The notes under the pieces were generated by a model. It was not told the DNA's origin and made no database searches. It saw only the letters and a program-made list of their open reading frames with translations. DNA of 64,000 bases from Paenibacillus sp. GTDB taxonomy: Bacteria; Bacillota; Bacilli; Paenibacillales; Paenibacillaceae. The DNA lies in NCBI GenBank assembly GCA_031254035.1, contig JAIRVF010000055.1:1-64000 (forward strand). The letters are read 5' to 3'. Of the stretch, positions 49,779 through 59,206 are shown piece by piece. The stretch's first letter is position 1. Every line of letters begins with the position of its first letter. The position numbers and the translations under genes were made by a program.

Positions 49779-50925
49779 TTACGCTCACCGTCCCCAGTAC
49801 CGCCACCTGGCCGGACTTGATTTCGATGTTTTGCTGCTCGGTATTGTCGTTAATGGACAAGCCCGAGTAGTCTACGATGATCGGAATATCGAGTAAGACC
49901 GCAGCGATCCGCGTATAACGCACCAGCGGGTCCTTCCGGTTGAAGGCGATCTGCTTCAAGTAAGCGGTAACGCCGTCTTCGATCAGCTTCCGAATTTCAT
50001 CTAACGTCGAAGGTTTTTCCTTCGTCCGCTGCACTTTGACTGAAATATTGATCTTCACTTCCTCCGCAGGCAGAACGGTAACAACCGGCCCTGCCGGTGC
50101 CACGCCTTCGCCTTGGCCATCCTGGGTCGGGTCGATATACCGCTGCACCGCCGTCACAATCTCCTGGCTTGCTGCATGTTTAACTGTATCCAAAAGATAC
50201 AGCGCAACCGTGCCCGGACCTTTCCATAACGGAACCACTTCCACACCGCCAACCCCGGCAATTTCATTTGCCCACTGCATATACTGCGTCTTGTTGCCGC
50301 TTGTTCCTTGACTGCGGACTTTGGCATAAAAACGCTCAAGCAGCGACTGATCCGACTCGGTATCTGTGCCGCTTCGGGTCGGTTCCGGGTTGATGACGGA
50401 AGCGATTCCGCGGATCGCCGAAGACATCACCTGAATGACACCTGTGGGGACATTGCCATTCTTGCCGGGAGTTACCGCACGGATCGCGGCAGTCCCAGTG
50501 CCGGAAGCATCCAAAACCGCGGCTGCCGTGGTTTCAAATTCAATAGAAGCTTCCCCTGAAATCTCATCGGCAGGAGTAGCAATAAAAGTACCTGCAGGCA
50601 CCTGCGTTCCCGGCTTCCCTGTAAAAACAACCTCTCCGGATGAAGCAACCGCTTCCCGTCTTGTGATACCATGTTCAGCAGTTCGCAAATCCAGCTCGGC
50701 GGAACGGAAACTTTCGTTATCGCTGGCCGCTGTGCTGGCAAACCCCCGTCTCAGCAGCTCCTGCGCCCAAATTGCCGCCTCGGACAGCATAAACGCCACT
50801 GGCGCCTGCGCATCCCAAATAAAAGAGCCTTCCGATTTATCGATATCCGAAGGCACTTTACCCAGCATACGGTTTAATATTTCTTCTTCCGTTTGTTCCT
50901 GCAAATATTGCGGTAAATCCGCCAT
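49771..50925 (-). CDS. xkdT: Baseplate J protein, XkdT-like
   Basis: 384 residues with the baseplate J (gp47) core: FIWDAQAPVAFMLSEAAIWA, GKPGTQVPAGTFIATP and ARVRSQGTSGN-like YAKVRSQGTSGNKTQY. Forms the wedge ring of the contractile baseplate. Starts by a TAATG overlap with XkdS. Confidence 0.93.
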   Translation of the reverse strand: MADLPQYLQEQTEEEILNRMLGKVPSDIDKSEGSFIWDAQAPVAFMLSEAAIWAQELLRRGFASTAASDNESFRSAELDLRTAEHGITRREAVASSGEVVFTGKPGTQVPAGTFIATPADEISGEASIEFETTAAAVLDASGTGTAAIRAVTPGKNGNVPTGVIQVMSSAIRGIASVINPEPTRSGTDTESDQSLLERFYAKVRSQGTSGNKTQYMQWANEIAGVGGVEVVPLWKGPGTVALYLLDTVKHAASQEIVTAVQRYIDPTQDGQGEGVAPAGPVVTVLPAEEVKINISVKVQRTKEKPSTLDEIRKLIEDGVTAYLKQIAFNRKDPLVRYTRIAAVLLDIPIIVDYSGLSINDNTEQQNIEIKSGQVAVLGTVSVSE

Positions 50926-51380
50926 TAGATCACCACGCTTTCCAATGTTTCGATTTCGTCATGGATATTTGTAATCCGGCAGCTAAAGCGGCATGTTTCC
51001 CCTTCCCAGGCAAAAACAAACTGGTCCACGCTCTGAGTCCTTGCATCCGCAAGCAGCGTTTCGGTCACCATCCGCCGGATTTCGCTTTCCTGCAAAGCCC
51101 TGCTGACGCCGCCGATCAAATCCTCAAGCTCGCTGCCATAGTCTCGTGAATAAATAAGATGGCGATAACGCGGGGTTCGAATTGCTTTTTCGCACCAGAT
51201 GACCCAGGCTTCTTGCTCGTCTGCCACCGCCATTTTGCAGGTCGGAGACATGACGAATTCCCCTTTGTCAAAATCAAAGCGCCAGCTTCGGCCAAACATA
51301 GCACCGCCAGCTGCCAATTCTTCAGCCACAGGTTCGTCAGTCCAAACCATATCCGGCGTTTCGGGAAATAGATTAGCCAT
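50925..51380 (-). CDS. xkdS: Baseplate wedge protein, XkdS-like (DUF2634)
   Basis: 151 residues from ATG 51380 (GGTGGTGAG site). Blocks RYRHLIYSRDYGSELEDLIG and RRMVTETLLADARTQSVDQF belong to the gp25/W-like wedge family of contractile tails. Overlaps neighbours on both sides. Confidence 0.88.
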   Translation of the reverse strand: MANLFPETPDMVWTDEPVAEELAAGGAMFGRSWRFDFDKGEFVMSPTCKMAVADEQEAWVIWCEKAIRTPRYRHLIYSRDYGSELEDLIGGVSRALQESEIRRMVTETLLADARTQSVDQFVFAWEGETCRFSCRITNIHDEIETLESVVI

Positions 51381-51759
51381 TTGCACTCACCACCTTGCAC
51401 ACCACCACTACGTCATTCCCTCCATTGACCTGAACAACAAGCACACGATCCCCCGGTTTCAGAGTAAGCTTGAGGCTGACATCTTCGATTTCGGTTTCAT
51501 GAAAATCAAAAGATGTCTCTCCCCAATTGTGTTCAGCCGAAACCGCAGTGCCAGTCACATGATGACGGGGAACGGAAAACAATCCCGGCAGCTCCGCGAC
51601 CATATAATCCTGAAACTCATGTTTGAAATCATCCAGCTTCAGACCGGTTCCGGTAATCGTGCCAAGGACAGCCCCTACGCCCCCGAGTGCCTGCTTCGTA
51701 TGCTTGCCAACGGAGGAAAAAAGCGCGGATGCCAGCTGTCCGTAAGGATCTTTATTCAA
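51373..51759 (-). CDS. xkdR: Tail protein, XkdR-like (DUF2577)
   Basis: 128 residues; beta-rich with the C-terminal LKPGDRVLVVQVNGGNDVVV block of DUF2577. It follows XkdQ by 8 bases overlap, the conserved PBSX position. Confidence 0.85.
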   Translation of the reverse strand: MNKDPYGQLASALFSSVGKHTKQALGGVGAVLGTITGTGLKLDDFKHEFQDYMVAELPGLFSVPRHHVTGTAVSAEHNWGETSFDFHETEIEDVSLKLTLKPGDRVLVVQVNGGNDVVVVCKVVSANG

Positions 51760-52729
51760 GGTAAAACCTCCTTTTCACGTCATCATAAGTGCCTAGTTCG
51801 AGCGACATGCTGCCCGGATTCCCTAGCTCCCGGCTGACCGAGATAACTAGCAGCTTCATCGAACCAAACATGGCGGCGTCACCGGCGCGGATCGTGTTGA
51901 TATCCGGACCGTTCAGGGAGATGGTCTGCTGAATTCCCCGCAGCTTGCTTTTTGCCAGTTCAGTCGCCGCTGCTTTCGACTTCACTTCATCATCCTGGAT
52001 AATCGCCTGAAGCACACCGAATTTATCGGTATCCTTCTTTTCGATCGCCATCACTTTGGATGGTACCTCTTTTCCGGATTCGCTTGCGGTGGTTGCGAGT
52101 ACTTTCACTTGGGTTGCGGCCCCCTCAAGCGTGCGTGATCGAGTCGTATCCGTGACATGTTCCAGAACATAAACATCCTTGTTTGAACCAAGCTCGTAAA
52201 GCTCCAACCCTGATGAAATCATACGGGGATGGTACAGCTTTCCGCCTGCTTTCGCCGTTTCCCTCAGATCTGCAGACATACTGGCATAAATGGACTGCGT
52301 CCGGTAAACCGAACGGCCAAGCTGTTTGCCCGTATCCGGCAGTTTGGCGATGTTCAGATTCCAGTCGGCTGCATATTTTTTGAAGCGCTGGCTCGCCGTC
52401 TGCTGGGCCGGGAACAAATATTCATCTTCGGATTTATCCAAATAAATCGTCCGATCATAAACCGTCAGCGTCATCCGCTTGTTTCCGTTATTGGAGCTTT
52501 CCACTTCCCAAATGACTCCAGGATGCAAAAGCGGTACATAGTCTTTTTTTCCGTAAGGAATTCCGCTGATTCGAATGGACATGCCCGGGTTAATCGGCGG
52601 CATATCCGGCGAGACGACCAGATTGACGGTACCCTGATAAGCCACTTGTTCGAGAGAATCCCTCAGATTGATCGCCTCAACTAAAGGTGACACATCATAT
52701 TGGTCTTGCAAAATCACCTTGTAACTCAT
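51752..52729 (-). CDS. xkdQ: Tail hub protein, XkdQ-like (phage late control D type)
   Basis: 325 residues. ISGIPYGKKDYVPLL, FPAQQTASQRFKKYAADWN and the C-terminal GPDINTIRAGDAAMFG fit the hub/gp27-like family. It makes the base of the tail tube. Overlaps XkdP by 4 bases. Confidence 0.87.
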   Translation of the reverse strand: MSYKVILQDQYDVSPLVEAINLRDSLEQVAYQGTVNLVVSPDMPPINPGMSIRISGIPYGKKDYVPLLHPGVIWEVESSNNGNKRMTLTVYDRTIYLDKSEDEYLFPAQQTASQRFKKYAADWNLNIAKLPDTGKQLGRSVYRTQSIYASMSADLRETAKAGGKLYHPRMISSGLELYELGSNKDVYVLEHVTDTTRSRTLEGAATQVKVLATTASESGKEVPSKVMAIEKKDTDKFGVLQAIIQDDEVKSKAAATELAKSKLRGIQQTISLNGPDINTIRAGDAAMFGSMKLLVISVSRELGNPGSMSLELGTYDDVKRRFYLE

Positions 52730-53379
52730 GGCAACACCAGCTTCTGGCCGGGTTTGATCGCATTTGGATTGCTGCCGATCATCTTTTGGTTCAGCTTATA
52801 GATCCGGTTCCATTCCGAACTGCTACCTAGCTCGAGCTTTGCGATTTTTGAAAGGGAGTCTCCCGGTTTTACTGTATAGGTTTTATTTTTGGCTTTCATA
52901 TCGACGCGTGGATTTTTGTTCGCTGTTACTGCGGTTTTGCCACTACTCGCTCCCGCTATTTTCGCTACCTTCAATTCTCTCCATGTCCGGAGCGTGATTT
53001 CAAAATAAACGTCACCCGGTTCCCCCCCGCGGAACGTGGATTGATGTGAAGATACAAATACCGGCACGTTCACGGCGGTTTCAGAAATAATAAAACGCAG
53101 AGGCGTCTTTAACGCCAAAAATTCATTCAGCTTGTTCATCGCCGTTTGCGGATTAGGTAGATCTTCCTTTTTTCCTCGGCAAAAGGATTCATTGAATTCT
53201 TTAGGAAAAAAAGAGGCGAAGGAAATCTCCTTCACCTTATCTCCCTGCGGAAAATCGAATTCCCCAGATGACAAAATATTCACCGTATCAAAACCTTTTT
53301 GCCTTGAGATCGTAATCTCTTCCGGATTGACGGGGAAAAGGAACTTCTCCCCCTTGCCGTTCGCCAGTACGAATTCCAT
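52726..53379 (-). CDS. xkdP: LysM-containing tail protein, XkdP-like
   Basis: 217 residues from ATG 53379 (AAAGGAGG site; frame open to 53433). N-terminal tail part (FLFPVNPEEITISRQKGFDT), C-terminal LysM domain (KTYTVKPGDSLSKIAKLELG) that may hold peptidoglycan. It fits the PBSX XkdP position between tape measure and hub. Confidence 0.9.
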   Translation of the reverse strand: MEFVLANGKGEKFLFPVNPEEITISRQKGFDTVNILSSGEFDFPQGDKVKEISFASFFPKEFNESFCRGKKEDLPNPQTAMNKLNEFLALKTPLRFIISETAVNVPVFVSSHQSTFRGGEPGDVYFEITLRTWRELKVAKIAGASSGKTAVTANKNPRVDMKAKNKTYTVKPGDSLSKIAKLELGSSSEWNRIYKLNQKMIGSNPNAIKPGQKLVLP

Positions 53380-53433
53380 TGCTTCCGCCTTCCTCCTTTC
53401 AAGCAAAAAATTGGCCAGTATACCGTCTAGCAA

Positions 53434-55494
53434 TTAAGCAAGCACCATAGACTGCGGTTTTCGGTTTTGCGTCGCCTTTGCGAATTCCGCCCGTAAACGC
53501 TGGCCAACTTGCTGGATCAGACCTTCGACATCAACTGGGTGTTCTTCGTGAACCGTCACCTGTACGGCCCCTGCTGGAAGATTAAACTGGTTTGTCGTTT
53601 CCGTTTTGAAGTCACGTAGGTACCCGGATAAAGACGTCATCTGTTCCGGACTGATTTGAACGACTTGTGGAACTTTGCTGGTTGCCGATGCCGCATTACT
53701 GGATACTGCCGACTGCATTCGCGGACTTGGCCCGACCTCTGGACTCGGCCCTGGAAGCGGGAACATACCAGGTGGATTCGAATAGAAAGGAGCCATCTGG
53801 AAACCAGGTGGCAACATCGGTCCCATTATGAGCGGGGTCGAAGGTAATACAGGTTGTTTCTCCGGTACGGTAGGAGCGGTTATGACCGCAGGCTTTTTAG
53901 ATAGATCCTCCTTAGGCTCATCCTTTTTACCGAATAGCTTTTTAGAGAACCAACCTGTTACCGATGAGAAGGTCTCTTTGACTTTCGGACCGATATCAGA
54001 AACAAATCCTCCAATTTTTCCGCCGACAAAATCTCCAACTGCTCCCCCAACCGTAGAACCCAGAAAAGTGCCTACACCTGGAATAGGAATCAAGCTTCCC
54101 ACGGCACCGCCAATGACAGAGCCTATGGTTCCCCCGGCTGCGGAACCTATAGCTTCTGCCCGCTCTTTCCCTGGTTTGGTGGTAGCGATCGACATCGCAT
54201 CGGCCGCGAAGCTGAGTGGTCCAAGCAGCCTTTTCATTCCGCCTTTCATTAGCCCGCCTGCCATGCTGCCAAGACCGCTTTTTCCGACTTTCTCAATCGC
54301 AGAGCCTGCCAGTGAAGCCGCCTTGGAAGCTACCCCGCTTTTGCCTCCAAGCAGTTCTTTGCCATGCTTCCATAAACCTTGGGCCCCGCCAATAATGTCT
54401 ACACCTGCTGAACCAGCTGTTTGAAGCAATTCACCGCTTTTTCCGGCTAAATTGAATAATTTTGAGCCAACCTTGGCGATATTCTTCGGTTTACTAAGAC
54501 TGAAAATCGTCTTTGCTCCACCCTTTAGGATTTTACCGGCCAGTCCAAGCCCGCCCTTTCCAACTTTAACAGCTGCAGAGCCAGCAAAAGAAAATACTTT
54601 CGAAACGGCGCCCCCGCCACCTTTAAAAATTTTGCCTGTTCCCTTAACAACATTGCCGGTTTTAGTTACAAAGCCGCTATTTTTAATTTTTCCGAAGGTG
54701 GAAGATACTTTGTTCGTAAGCGCACTGTTCTTGACCAGATCTTTTCCGCGACCCATCAGCCCTTTAGCCTTATTTAAGAGGCCTCCGCCGGTTTTGGGCT
54801 TAGAACCAACCGTTTTTGGTTTTGCCAGCTTAGTGGCTTTGCTTCGTTTCGGTTTCTTATTCTTGGATCCTTTTTTACCCTTGGATCCTTTTTTACCCTT
54901 GCGACCTTTTTTGCCCCCCCCATTGTTACCGTTATCATTACCTATACATAGGCATTGGCAAACCTGGGGGCTTGCTTTCTTCTCGACATTGTTCCAAACG
55001 TCCTTGAGTCCTTTGAGTTTTTCCGGAATCTCGCCTAAGCTTTTCAAGCCACCGCCCAAAGTTTTAAGATCTGAAAATATTGCCTTCAGGTTATCTAGGG
55101 GACTAGCAGGATCTTCCTTTGCCCCGCCCCCGGGTTTACCTCCTCCTATAACCGCAGTCAGCTTATTCATCACTATAGAATTAGCCGTAAGCGAGTTGAC
55201 CAGAGCTGAGAAATTGGGTACAGCTTGATTAGACTCTACCTTCAACTTCACCGTCCCCGATGCATTGATCATCTGCGACTTCACGCGGTTAATCTTGTGC
55301 AGAATTTGGTCCAGCCCTTTAGAGGCATAATCCTTTAGCACAATCTCCGGCGCCATGCGGGTACGGCCAATGCGCAGCACACGCCCTTGAATACGCTCAA
55401 AATAACGCTCCATGGCGCGCAGCTCCCGGTTGGCTTTGATGATGTTTTTCGGTTCGATGACCAGGTTCATGCGGTAATTCATCGTTTGTGCCAA
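53434..55494 (-). CDS. xkdO: Tape measure protein, XkdO-like
   Basis: 686 residues from TTG 55494 (GGAGGTG site). The N-terminal 110 residues are coiled coil (RELRAMERYFERIQGRV); then comes CQCLC near 180, a very basic region (GKKGRKGKKGSKGKKGSKN), and a long Gly/Lys/Ala-rich part with hydrophobic stretches. It sets tail length; at about 0.15 nm per residue this would give roughly 100 nm (inference). Short for a tape measure but fits R-type particles. Confidence 0.85.
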   Translation of the reverse strand: MAQTMNYRMNLVIEPKNIIKANRELRAMERYFERIQGRVLRIGRTRMAPEIVLKDYASKGLDQILHKINRVKSQMINASGTVKLKVESNQAVPNFSALVNSLTANSIVMNKLTAVIGGGKPGGGAKEDPASPLDNLKAIFSDLKTLGGGLKSLGEIPEKLKGLKDVWNNVEKKASPQVCQCLCIGNDNGNNGGGKKGRKGKKGSKGKKGSKNKKPKRSKATKLAKPKTVGSKPKTGGGLLNKAKGLMGRGKDLVKNSALTNKVSSTFGKIKNSGFVTKTGNVVKGTGKIFKGGGGAVSKVFSFAGSAAVKVGKGGLGLAGKILKGGAKTIFSLSKPKNIAKVGSKLFNLAGKSGELLQTAGSAGVDIIGGAQGLWKHGKELLGGKSGVASKAASLAGSAIEKVGKSGLGSMAGGLMKGGMKRLLGPLSFAADAMSIATTKPGKERAEAIGSAAGGTIGSVIGGAVGSLIPIPGVGTFLGSTVGGAVGDFVGGKIGGFVSDIGPKVKETFSSVTGWFSKKLFGKKDEPKEDLSKKPAVITAPTVPEKQPVLPSTPLIMGPMLPPGFQMAPFYSNPPGMFPLPGPSPEVGPSPRMQSAVSSNAASATSKVPQVVQISPEQMTSLSGYLRDFKTETTNQFNLPAGAVQVTVHEEHPVDVEGLIQQVGQRLRAEFAKATQNRKPQSMVLA

Positions 55495-55515
55495 TATGTT
55501 TCACCTCCCTCTGGT

Positions 55516-55674
55516 TTAAGGATTTTGAGCCGCCATACGTTCCATCTCTTCCCCGGCAAAAGCCAGCAGAAGCAAACGTTCGCCGCGCGGCAGCATCCAA
55601 AAATCTCCGGGACGAAGGTGATGCCGTACCCACAGATGATACAGCATCGTCGTCATTCCCCCGGAGTTAATCAG
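55516..55674 (-). CDS. -1 frame extension of the tail assembly chaperone
   Basis: From the slippery site the -1 frame begins CTG ATT AAC TCC and gives LINSGGMTTMLYHLWVRHHL, ending at TAA 55518-55516: 52 added residues. The segment ends in a helical MAAQNP-like tail and has protein-like composition. An independent start at ATG 55656 has a poor ribosome site, so it is most likely made as a fusion with 55671-56105 (196 residues total), like gpGT of lambda and the second XkdN-type product of other tails. Confidence 0.7.
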   Translation of the reverse strand: MINSGGMTTMLYHLWVRHHLRPGDFWMLPRGERLLLLAFAGEEMERMAAQNP

Positions 55675-56105
55675 TTTTTTAAGTCGTCAATATCGACGCC
55701 GAAGCCGGACAGTTCAAGCACCTTGTCGCCGACAGCATCCAGTTCCCCGGCCAACAGCATGCGACGCACCGCCTGCTCCCCGCCGGACAGCTTCATACGG
55801 CTTGTAATACGCGGGTCGCCCCAACCGCTCAGGGACAAGCCCTTCACTTCGAGTTTGCCGGTTGCTTCCGCAATGAGCAGCGCGTTAAAGGTCTCGCTGT
55901 CCACTTTTTCTTCAACCGATCCCTTAACTGTACGACGGATCATACAGCGTTCGCGGATGCTATCCACCTTGCTGGACGTCAGGCCATGCAGCACAATCTG
56001 CATATCCAAACGTTTGATGCGTACCGTCTCTTCCGGCAGTTTCTCCGCAGCCTCAAACAGGCTATCCAAAATTTGCTCTTCCGTCATATGTTCATGCAAA
56101 CTCAT
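55671..56105 (-). CDS. xkdN: Tail assembly chaperone, XkdN-like
   Basis: 144 residues, soluble and helical (MSLHEHMTEEQILDSLFEAA, LKVEGLSLSGWGDPRITS-like block, GGEQAVRRMLLAGELDAVGD). Lies between tube and tape measure genes, the conserved place of XkdN/gpG chaperones that coat the tape measure during tail building. A -1 frameshift at its end makes a longer form. Confidence 0.85.
   Translation of the reverse strand: MSLHEHMTEEQILDSLFEAAEKLPEETVRIKRLDMQIVLHGLTSSKVDSIRERCMIRRTVKGSVEEKVDSETFNALLIAEATGKLEVKGLSLSGWGDPRITSRMKLSGGEQAVRRMLLAGELDAVGDKVLELSGFGVDIDDLKN
55674..55680 (-). promoter_or_regulatory. Programmed -1 frameshift site A_AAA_AAC
   Basis: Zero-frame codons TTA AAA AAC TGA contain the A_AAA_AAC heptamer immediately before the stop. 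A slip of -1 enters the open 52-codon frame directly. The stop just behind can help by pausing the ribosome. Confidence 0.75.
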
Positions 56106-56139
56106 TTGTCATTCTCCTTTATGATGAATTTATAATTGA

Positions 56140-56547
56140 TTAGTTCCCAACAATCGGATCTACCAACACATAACCTTCAAAGGTAAACGTTGTCTCCTCT
56201 TGCACTTCTTCACCGGCTGTCCAGTTAGCAAGCTGAATTTTGTCCGGCACGCAATTGATCAGCTCCACGCGTTCATGACCAAAAGACTCCGGATCGTCGA
56301 GTTTGGAAATGATATTGAATTTGGTAAACCCGCGTTGGATCATATCCGAGGTTACTTTATAGCCGCTCATCGTACCCGTGCCTTTTTTAATGCCGTTTTT
56401 ATGCACCTTCCAGTCGCTGCCGACCAGGTTTAGTTCTCTTTTTTCCAATTCCACGCTGGCTTCCAGCTTGTTAATATTCGTTTGCCATACCCCGTTGATA
56501 TAGGCCTGGCCATACGTTCCTAAAATCACTCTTGAAGCATCCAACAT
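56140..56547 (-). CDS. xkdM: Tail tube protein, XkdM-like
   Basis: 135 residues, with LGTYGQAYINGVWQTNINK and TGTMSGYKVTSDMIQRGFT as in XkdM (DUF2001) tubes. It forms the inner tube inside the sheath. GAGGAAAAG precedes the ATG. Confidence 0.92.
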   Translation of the reverse strand: MLDASRVILGTYGQAYINGVWQTNINKLEASVELEKRELNLVGSDWKVHKNGIKKGTGTMSGYKVTSDMIQRGFTKFNIISKLDDPESFGHERVELINCVPDKIQLANWTAGEEVQEETTFTFEGYVLVDPIVGN

Positions 56548-56629
56548 TGTCTTTTCCTCCCGTTATTCAAAAATTATTAAGTTCATGATTGAAATCATTT
56601 CATACTATGAATAGGTAATGCGCTGAATA

Positions 56630-58096
56630 TTACTGCACATAAAATGTTCCAAACAGCTGCTCCATCACATCGGTCAGCTTTACGTTCCATTGCAGGAAAA
56701 CCTGATCCGGTTCCGGCTTATTCACGGCATTGTCGCCATAATATGCAGGATCGAGAATCACATCGTAGCCATTCGGTTCGATGACATTGCTCATCGACAT
56801 CTGGGCCAAATATTCCTTCACCGCGCCGATCAAGGCCAAACGGCCTTCTTCGGTGTTGTTCACCTTGCCGATATACGTCTGTTCCGCGGCGCGCTGAAGA
56901 TCGGCGTTGATCGCATCCATGACGCGGATGGAACGAATTTTTTTCCACGCGTTGTTTTGGCCTTCCGCCGGATTCACCAAGCTGTTAATGCCGCGAAGCG
57001 CTTTGACCTGACGGCCATCGAAAAAGAGCAGGAATACGCCATTTTTCACTGCTTCTTCCTGCTCGGAACGGGTCCAGCGGCGGGTCACGTCTTCAAAAGG
57101 CGTCACCGCATACGTCGCTGACTGATTCAGGCGTTGTCCCGCAATCAGACCAGCCACATAGGCTGCCGTCTGCGCAGAATTGTAGTCCACTCCATCAAGG
57201 CGTACGCCCGTACCAACATTTATAATGCCCTCATGATTTAGTAGCAGCGATCGGGCTGAAGCCTGCTTCACAGCATCCTTCGAGACATCTTCGGCAGCCG
57301 ATCCGCCAAAAACGGCCATCACACCCCTGCCTTCACGGCGGATGCGCTTGATCCAAGCCGCAAAGCTTTGCAGTAAGGCCATATCTGCGGCATAATCCAA
57401 TGCCAGCACGTCAAAATCCTGGCCTTCCGCCGCTTCCTGCATAGCGATGTAATTGGCATTTGCCAGCTTTCCGTTGCCACTTACGCCTCCCGAGAGGGCT
57501 GCGCCGCTGACATCAGCCGGGATACCGCCCTGGCCCACTACCTTGGCTGTTACCCACAAGTTGCTGCTATCCTTATTGATTTGATCTGCAATGGAAGCTG
57601 CCGTGCCGTCGGCTCCTTTATATGTGCCAAGCAGTTTTGTTCCTTCATACAAACGAAGCTCACGTGCCGTCGGTTCGCCAAGCGTTGGTTGTACCGTCAC
57701 GGTGAAGCTGTTGCCACGGCTGCCCGGGTATTTGGCCTCAAGCTGCAAAACGTCAGTCGGAGTTGTATCCGCACTTTGAAGCGTAACATTGGCCACAGCC
57801 GCCGTATCGTCTGCCAGACGGTAGGCGATCAGCTTTTTCGGCCCACCCAGCAGGGCAAGATACAGCGCTGGATATGCTGTAGCTCCATCGAGGGTATCCT
57901 TCGAATACAATTGTGCAATCGCCGTTTCGCTGCCAATCTCCACAAACTCGCGAACGGGTCCCCAGTTGGCTTTGACCGGTACGATTACCGTTCCACGCGA
58001 TCCTCCCTGAATCGCCGACGCTGCCGCCGCTTTGAAGTTCATATACAATCCCGGCAATACCGGTTTATTTGCGTTCTCCCAAGTTCCACCTGCCAT
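56630..58096 (-). CDS. xkdK: Contractile tail sheath protein, XkdK-like
   Basis: 488 residues of the XkdK sheath family: GTWENANKPVLPGLYMNFKA at the start, VKANWGPVREFVEIGS, and a conserved C-terminal part with LVNPAEGQNNAWKKIRSIRV and DAINADLQRAAEQTYIGK. It defines a myovirus/R-type contractile particle rather than a flexible F-type. Followed by tube and chaperone in PBSX order. Confidence 0.95.
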   Translation of the reverse strand: MAGGTWENANKPVLPGLYMNFKAAAASAIQGGSRGTVIVPVKANWGPVREFVEIGSETAIAQLYSKDTLDGATAYPALYLALLGGPKKLIAYRLADDTAAVANVTLQSADTTPTDVLQLEAKYPGSRGNSFTVTVQPTLGEPTARELRLYEGTKLLGTYKGADGTAASIADQINKDSSNLWVTAKVVGQGGIPADVSGAALSGGVSGNGKLANANYIAMQEAAEGQDFDVLALDYAADMALLQSFAAWIKRIRREGRGVMAVFGGSAAEDVSKDAVKQASARSLLLNHEGIINVGTGVRLDGVDYNSAQTAAYVAGLIAGQRLNQSATYAVTPFEDVTRRWTRSEQEEAVKNGVFLLFFDGRQVKALRGINSLVNPAEGQNNAWKKIRSIRVMDAINADLQRAAEQTYIGKVNNTEEGRLALIGAVKEYLAQMSMSNVIEPNGYDVILDPAYYGDNAVNKPEPDQVFLQWNVKLTDVMEQLFGTFYVQ

Positions 58097-58098
58097 AA

Positions 58099-58305
58099 TT
58101 AATCCACCTTCGCTTTCATAAATTGTTCGATTTTCACTGCCGTTTCGGCTACCGTAAACAGACTGTCCTCTTCCCCGTAAAAAGCTCCAGCCAACACTTC
58201 CTCATGGACGCCAAATACATCTTTGGCATGGGCCTTCAGCTCTGAAACCTTATATCGCGGTGCGTTTTCTGTCACTTCGTTTTTAATCGTTTTTTTTAAC
58301 ACCAT
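58099..58305 (-). CDS. Small tail-cluster protein
   Basis: 68 residues, soluble, with SELKAHAKDVFGVHEEVLAG and a helical end. Preceded by GAGGTGG. Found between tail completion and sheath genes, a position where small XkdL/YqbJ-like proteins occur; I do not assign a function. Confidence 0.6.
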   Translation of the reverse strand: MVLKKTIKNEVTENAPRYKVSELKAHAKDVFGVHEEVLAGAFYGEEDSLFTVAETAVKIEQFMKAKVD

Positions 58306-58315
58306 TTAAGCCACC

Positions 58316-59206
58316 TCAATTCAAAATAGAATGAATATCCACCCTGCGGATCAGGGCCGCATCTTCCGCCGGACGCATTCGCCGCTGCACGAGCGTCAGC
58401 CGCAATTGGCCGTCCAGAAAGGCATCCGCCTCCAAATCGGCCGACACTTCAACCACCGACATGTACCTGTGTTGATCAGGATCTAAAGGCAGCTGCACCT
58501 TCGTTCCCAGCCCTTCCATTAACGACACGACTGCCCGCTGTTCGCTGGTTGCGTCCAGTGCGACAATATGTCCCGTGAGACGTTTGCGGACTTCATATAA
58601 GGAAGCTCCCGCCATTCGCGTCTCTCCCCCGGTCATCCGCCATAATATGGCATAATCTTCCGGTCCGGATGGCCACGCAGTTTCATAAACCTTCCACGGG
58701 GAGCCCAGAAGGCTACCTGTCCAAGCGCTCAATGCGCTGAGCCATTCATCCCACGTTACCGAACCATCCGTCCCCGTCTCGGGAATGTACACGCCAAAAC
58801 GCAGCGTCCGGTAAACCTTGCCCGTAGATACTTCCAGCCTTTCAGCTTCACGTGAGCCCAGATAATACAAGGTAAATACCGTTCCGTCCGGATTCTTCAC
58901 CCGCTTGCGGTGTAAACCGGCGATTAGCTCTTCCGCCCAAGTATCCGTCTGGTCCAGGCCGGAAGCACCTGCGTACAACTTCAACCGGATGACTTGGCGA
59001 TACCCAGCCCAGGAAGACTTCCAAATCTCCTCGCTAAAAGCGATAACGCCGTAAGGCTCATCATTCCCGCCAGCCGGAGGCTGTACATCATAAATCCGAT
59101 CCTTGAGCTCCGGGATAAGGCCCCCAATTTCTTGCTTCACCGCTCTTCTCATGTTGTAATCCGCCGGAATGTTCTCCCACTTACGGGCTCGCTGCGGCTG
59201 ATCCAC
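58316..59206 (-). CDS. Probable tail completion/terminator protein with two similar halves
   Basis: 296 residues in the frame. Halves at about 20-130 and 155-290 share a pattern: a helical start, then DVQPP / YETAW, PYGVIAF / DYAILW, YRQVIRLKLY / LYEVRKRLTG. This suggests a tandem duplication of a tail-terminator-like domain that caps the tube. The GTG start at 59206 has no ribosome site; AAAGGAGGAG stands 6 nt before an in-frame ATT at 59227, which might be the real start. Confidence 0.6.
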   Translation of the reverse strand: MDQPQRARKWENIPADYNMRRAVKQEIGGLIPELKDRIYDVQPPAGGNDEPYGVIAFSEEIWKSSWAGYRQVIRLKLYAGASGLDQTDTWAEELIAGLHRKRVKNPDGTVFTLYYLGSREAERLEVSTGKVYRTLRFGVYIPETGTDGSVTWDEWLSALSAWTGSLLGSPWKVYETAWPSGPEDYAILWRMTGGETRMAGASLYEVRKRLTGHIVALDATSEQRAVVSLMEGLGTKVQLPLDPDQHRYMSVVEVSADLEADAFLDGQLRLTLVQRRMRPAEDAALIRRVDIHSILN

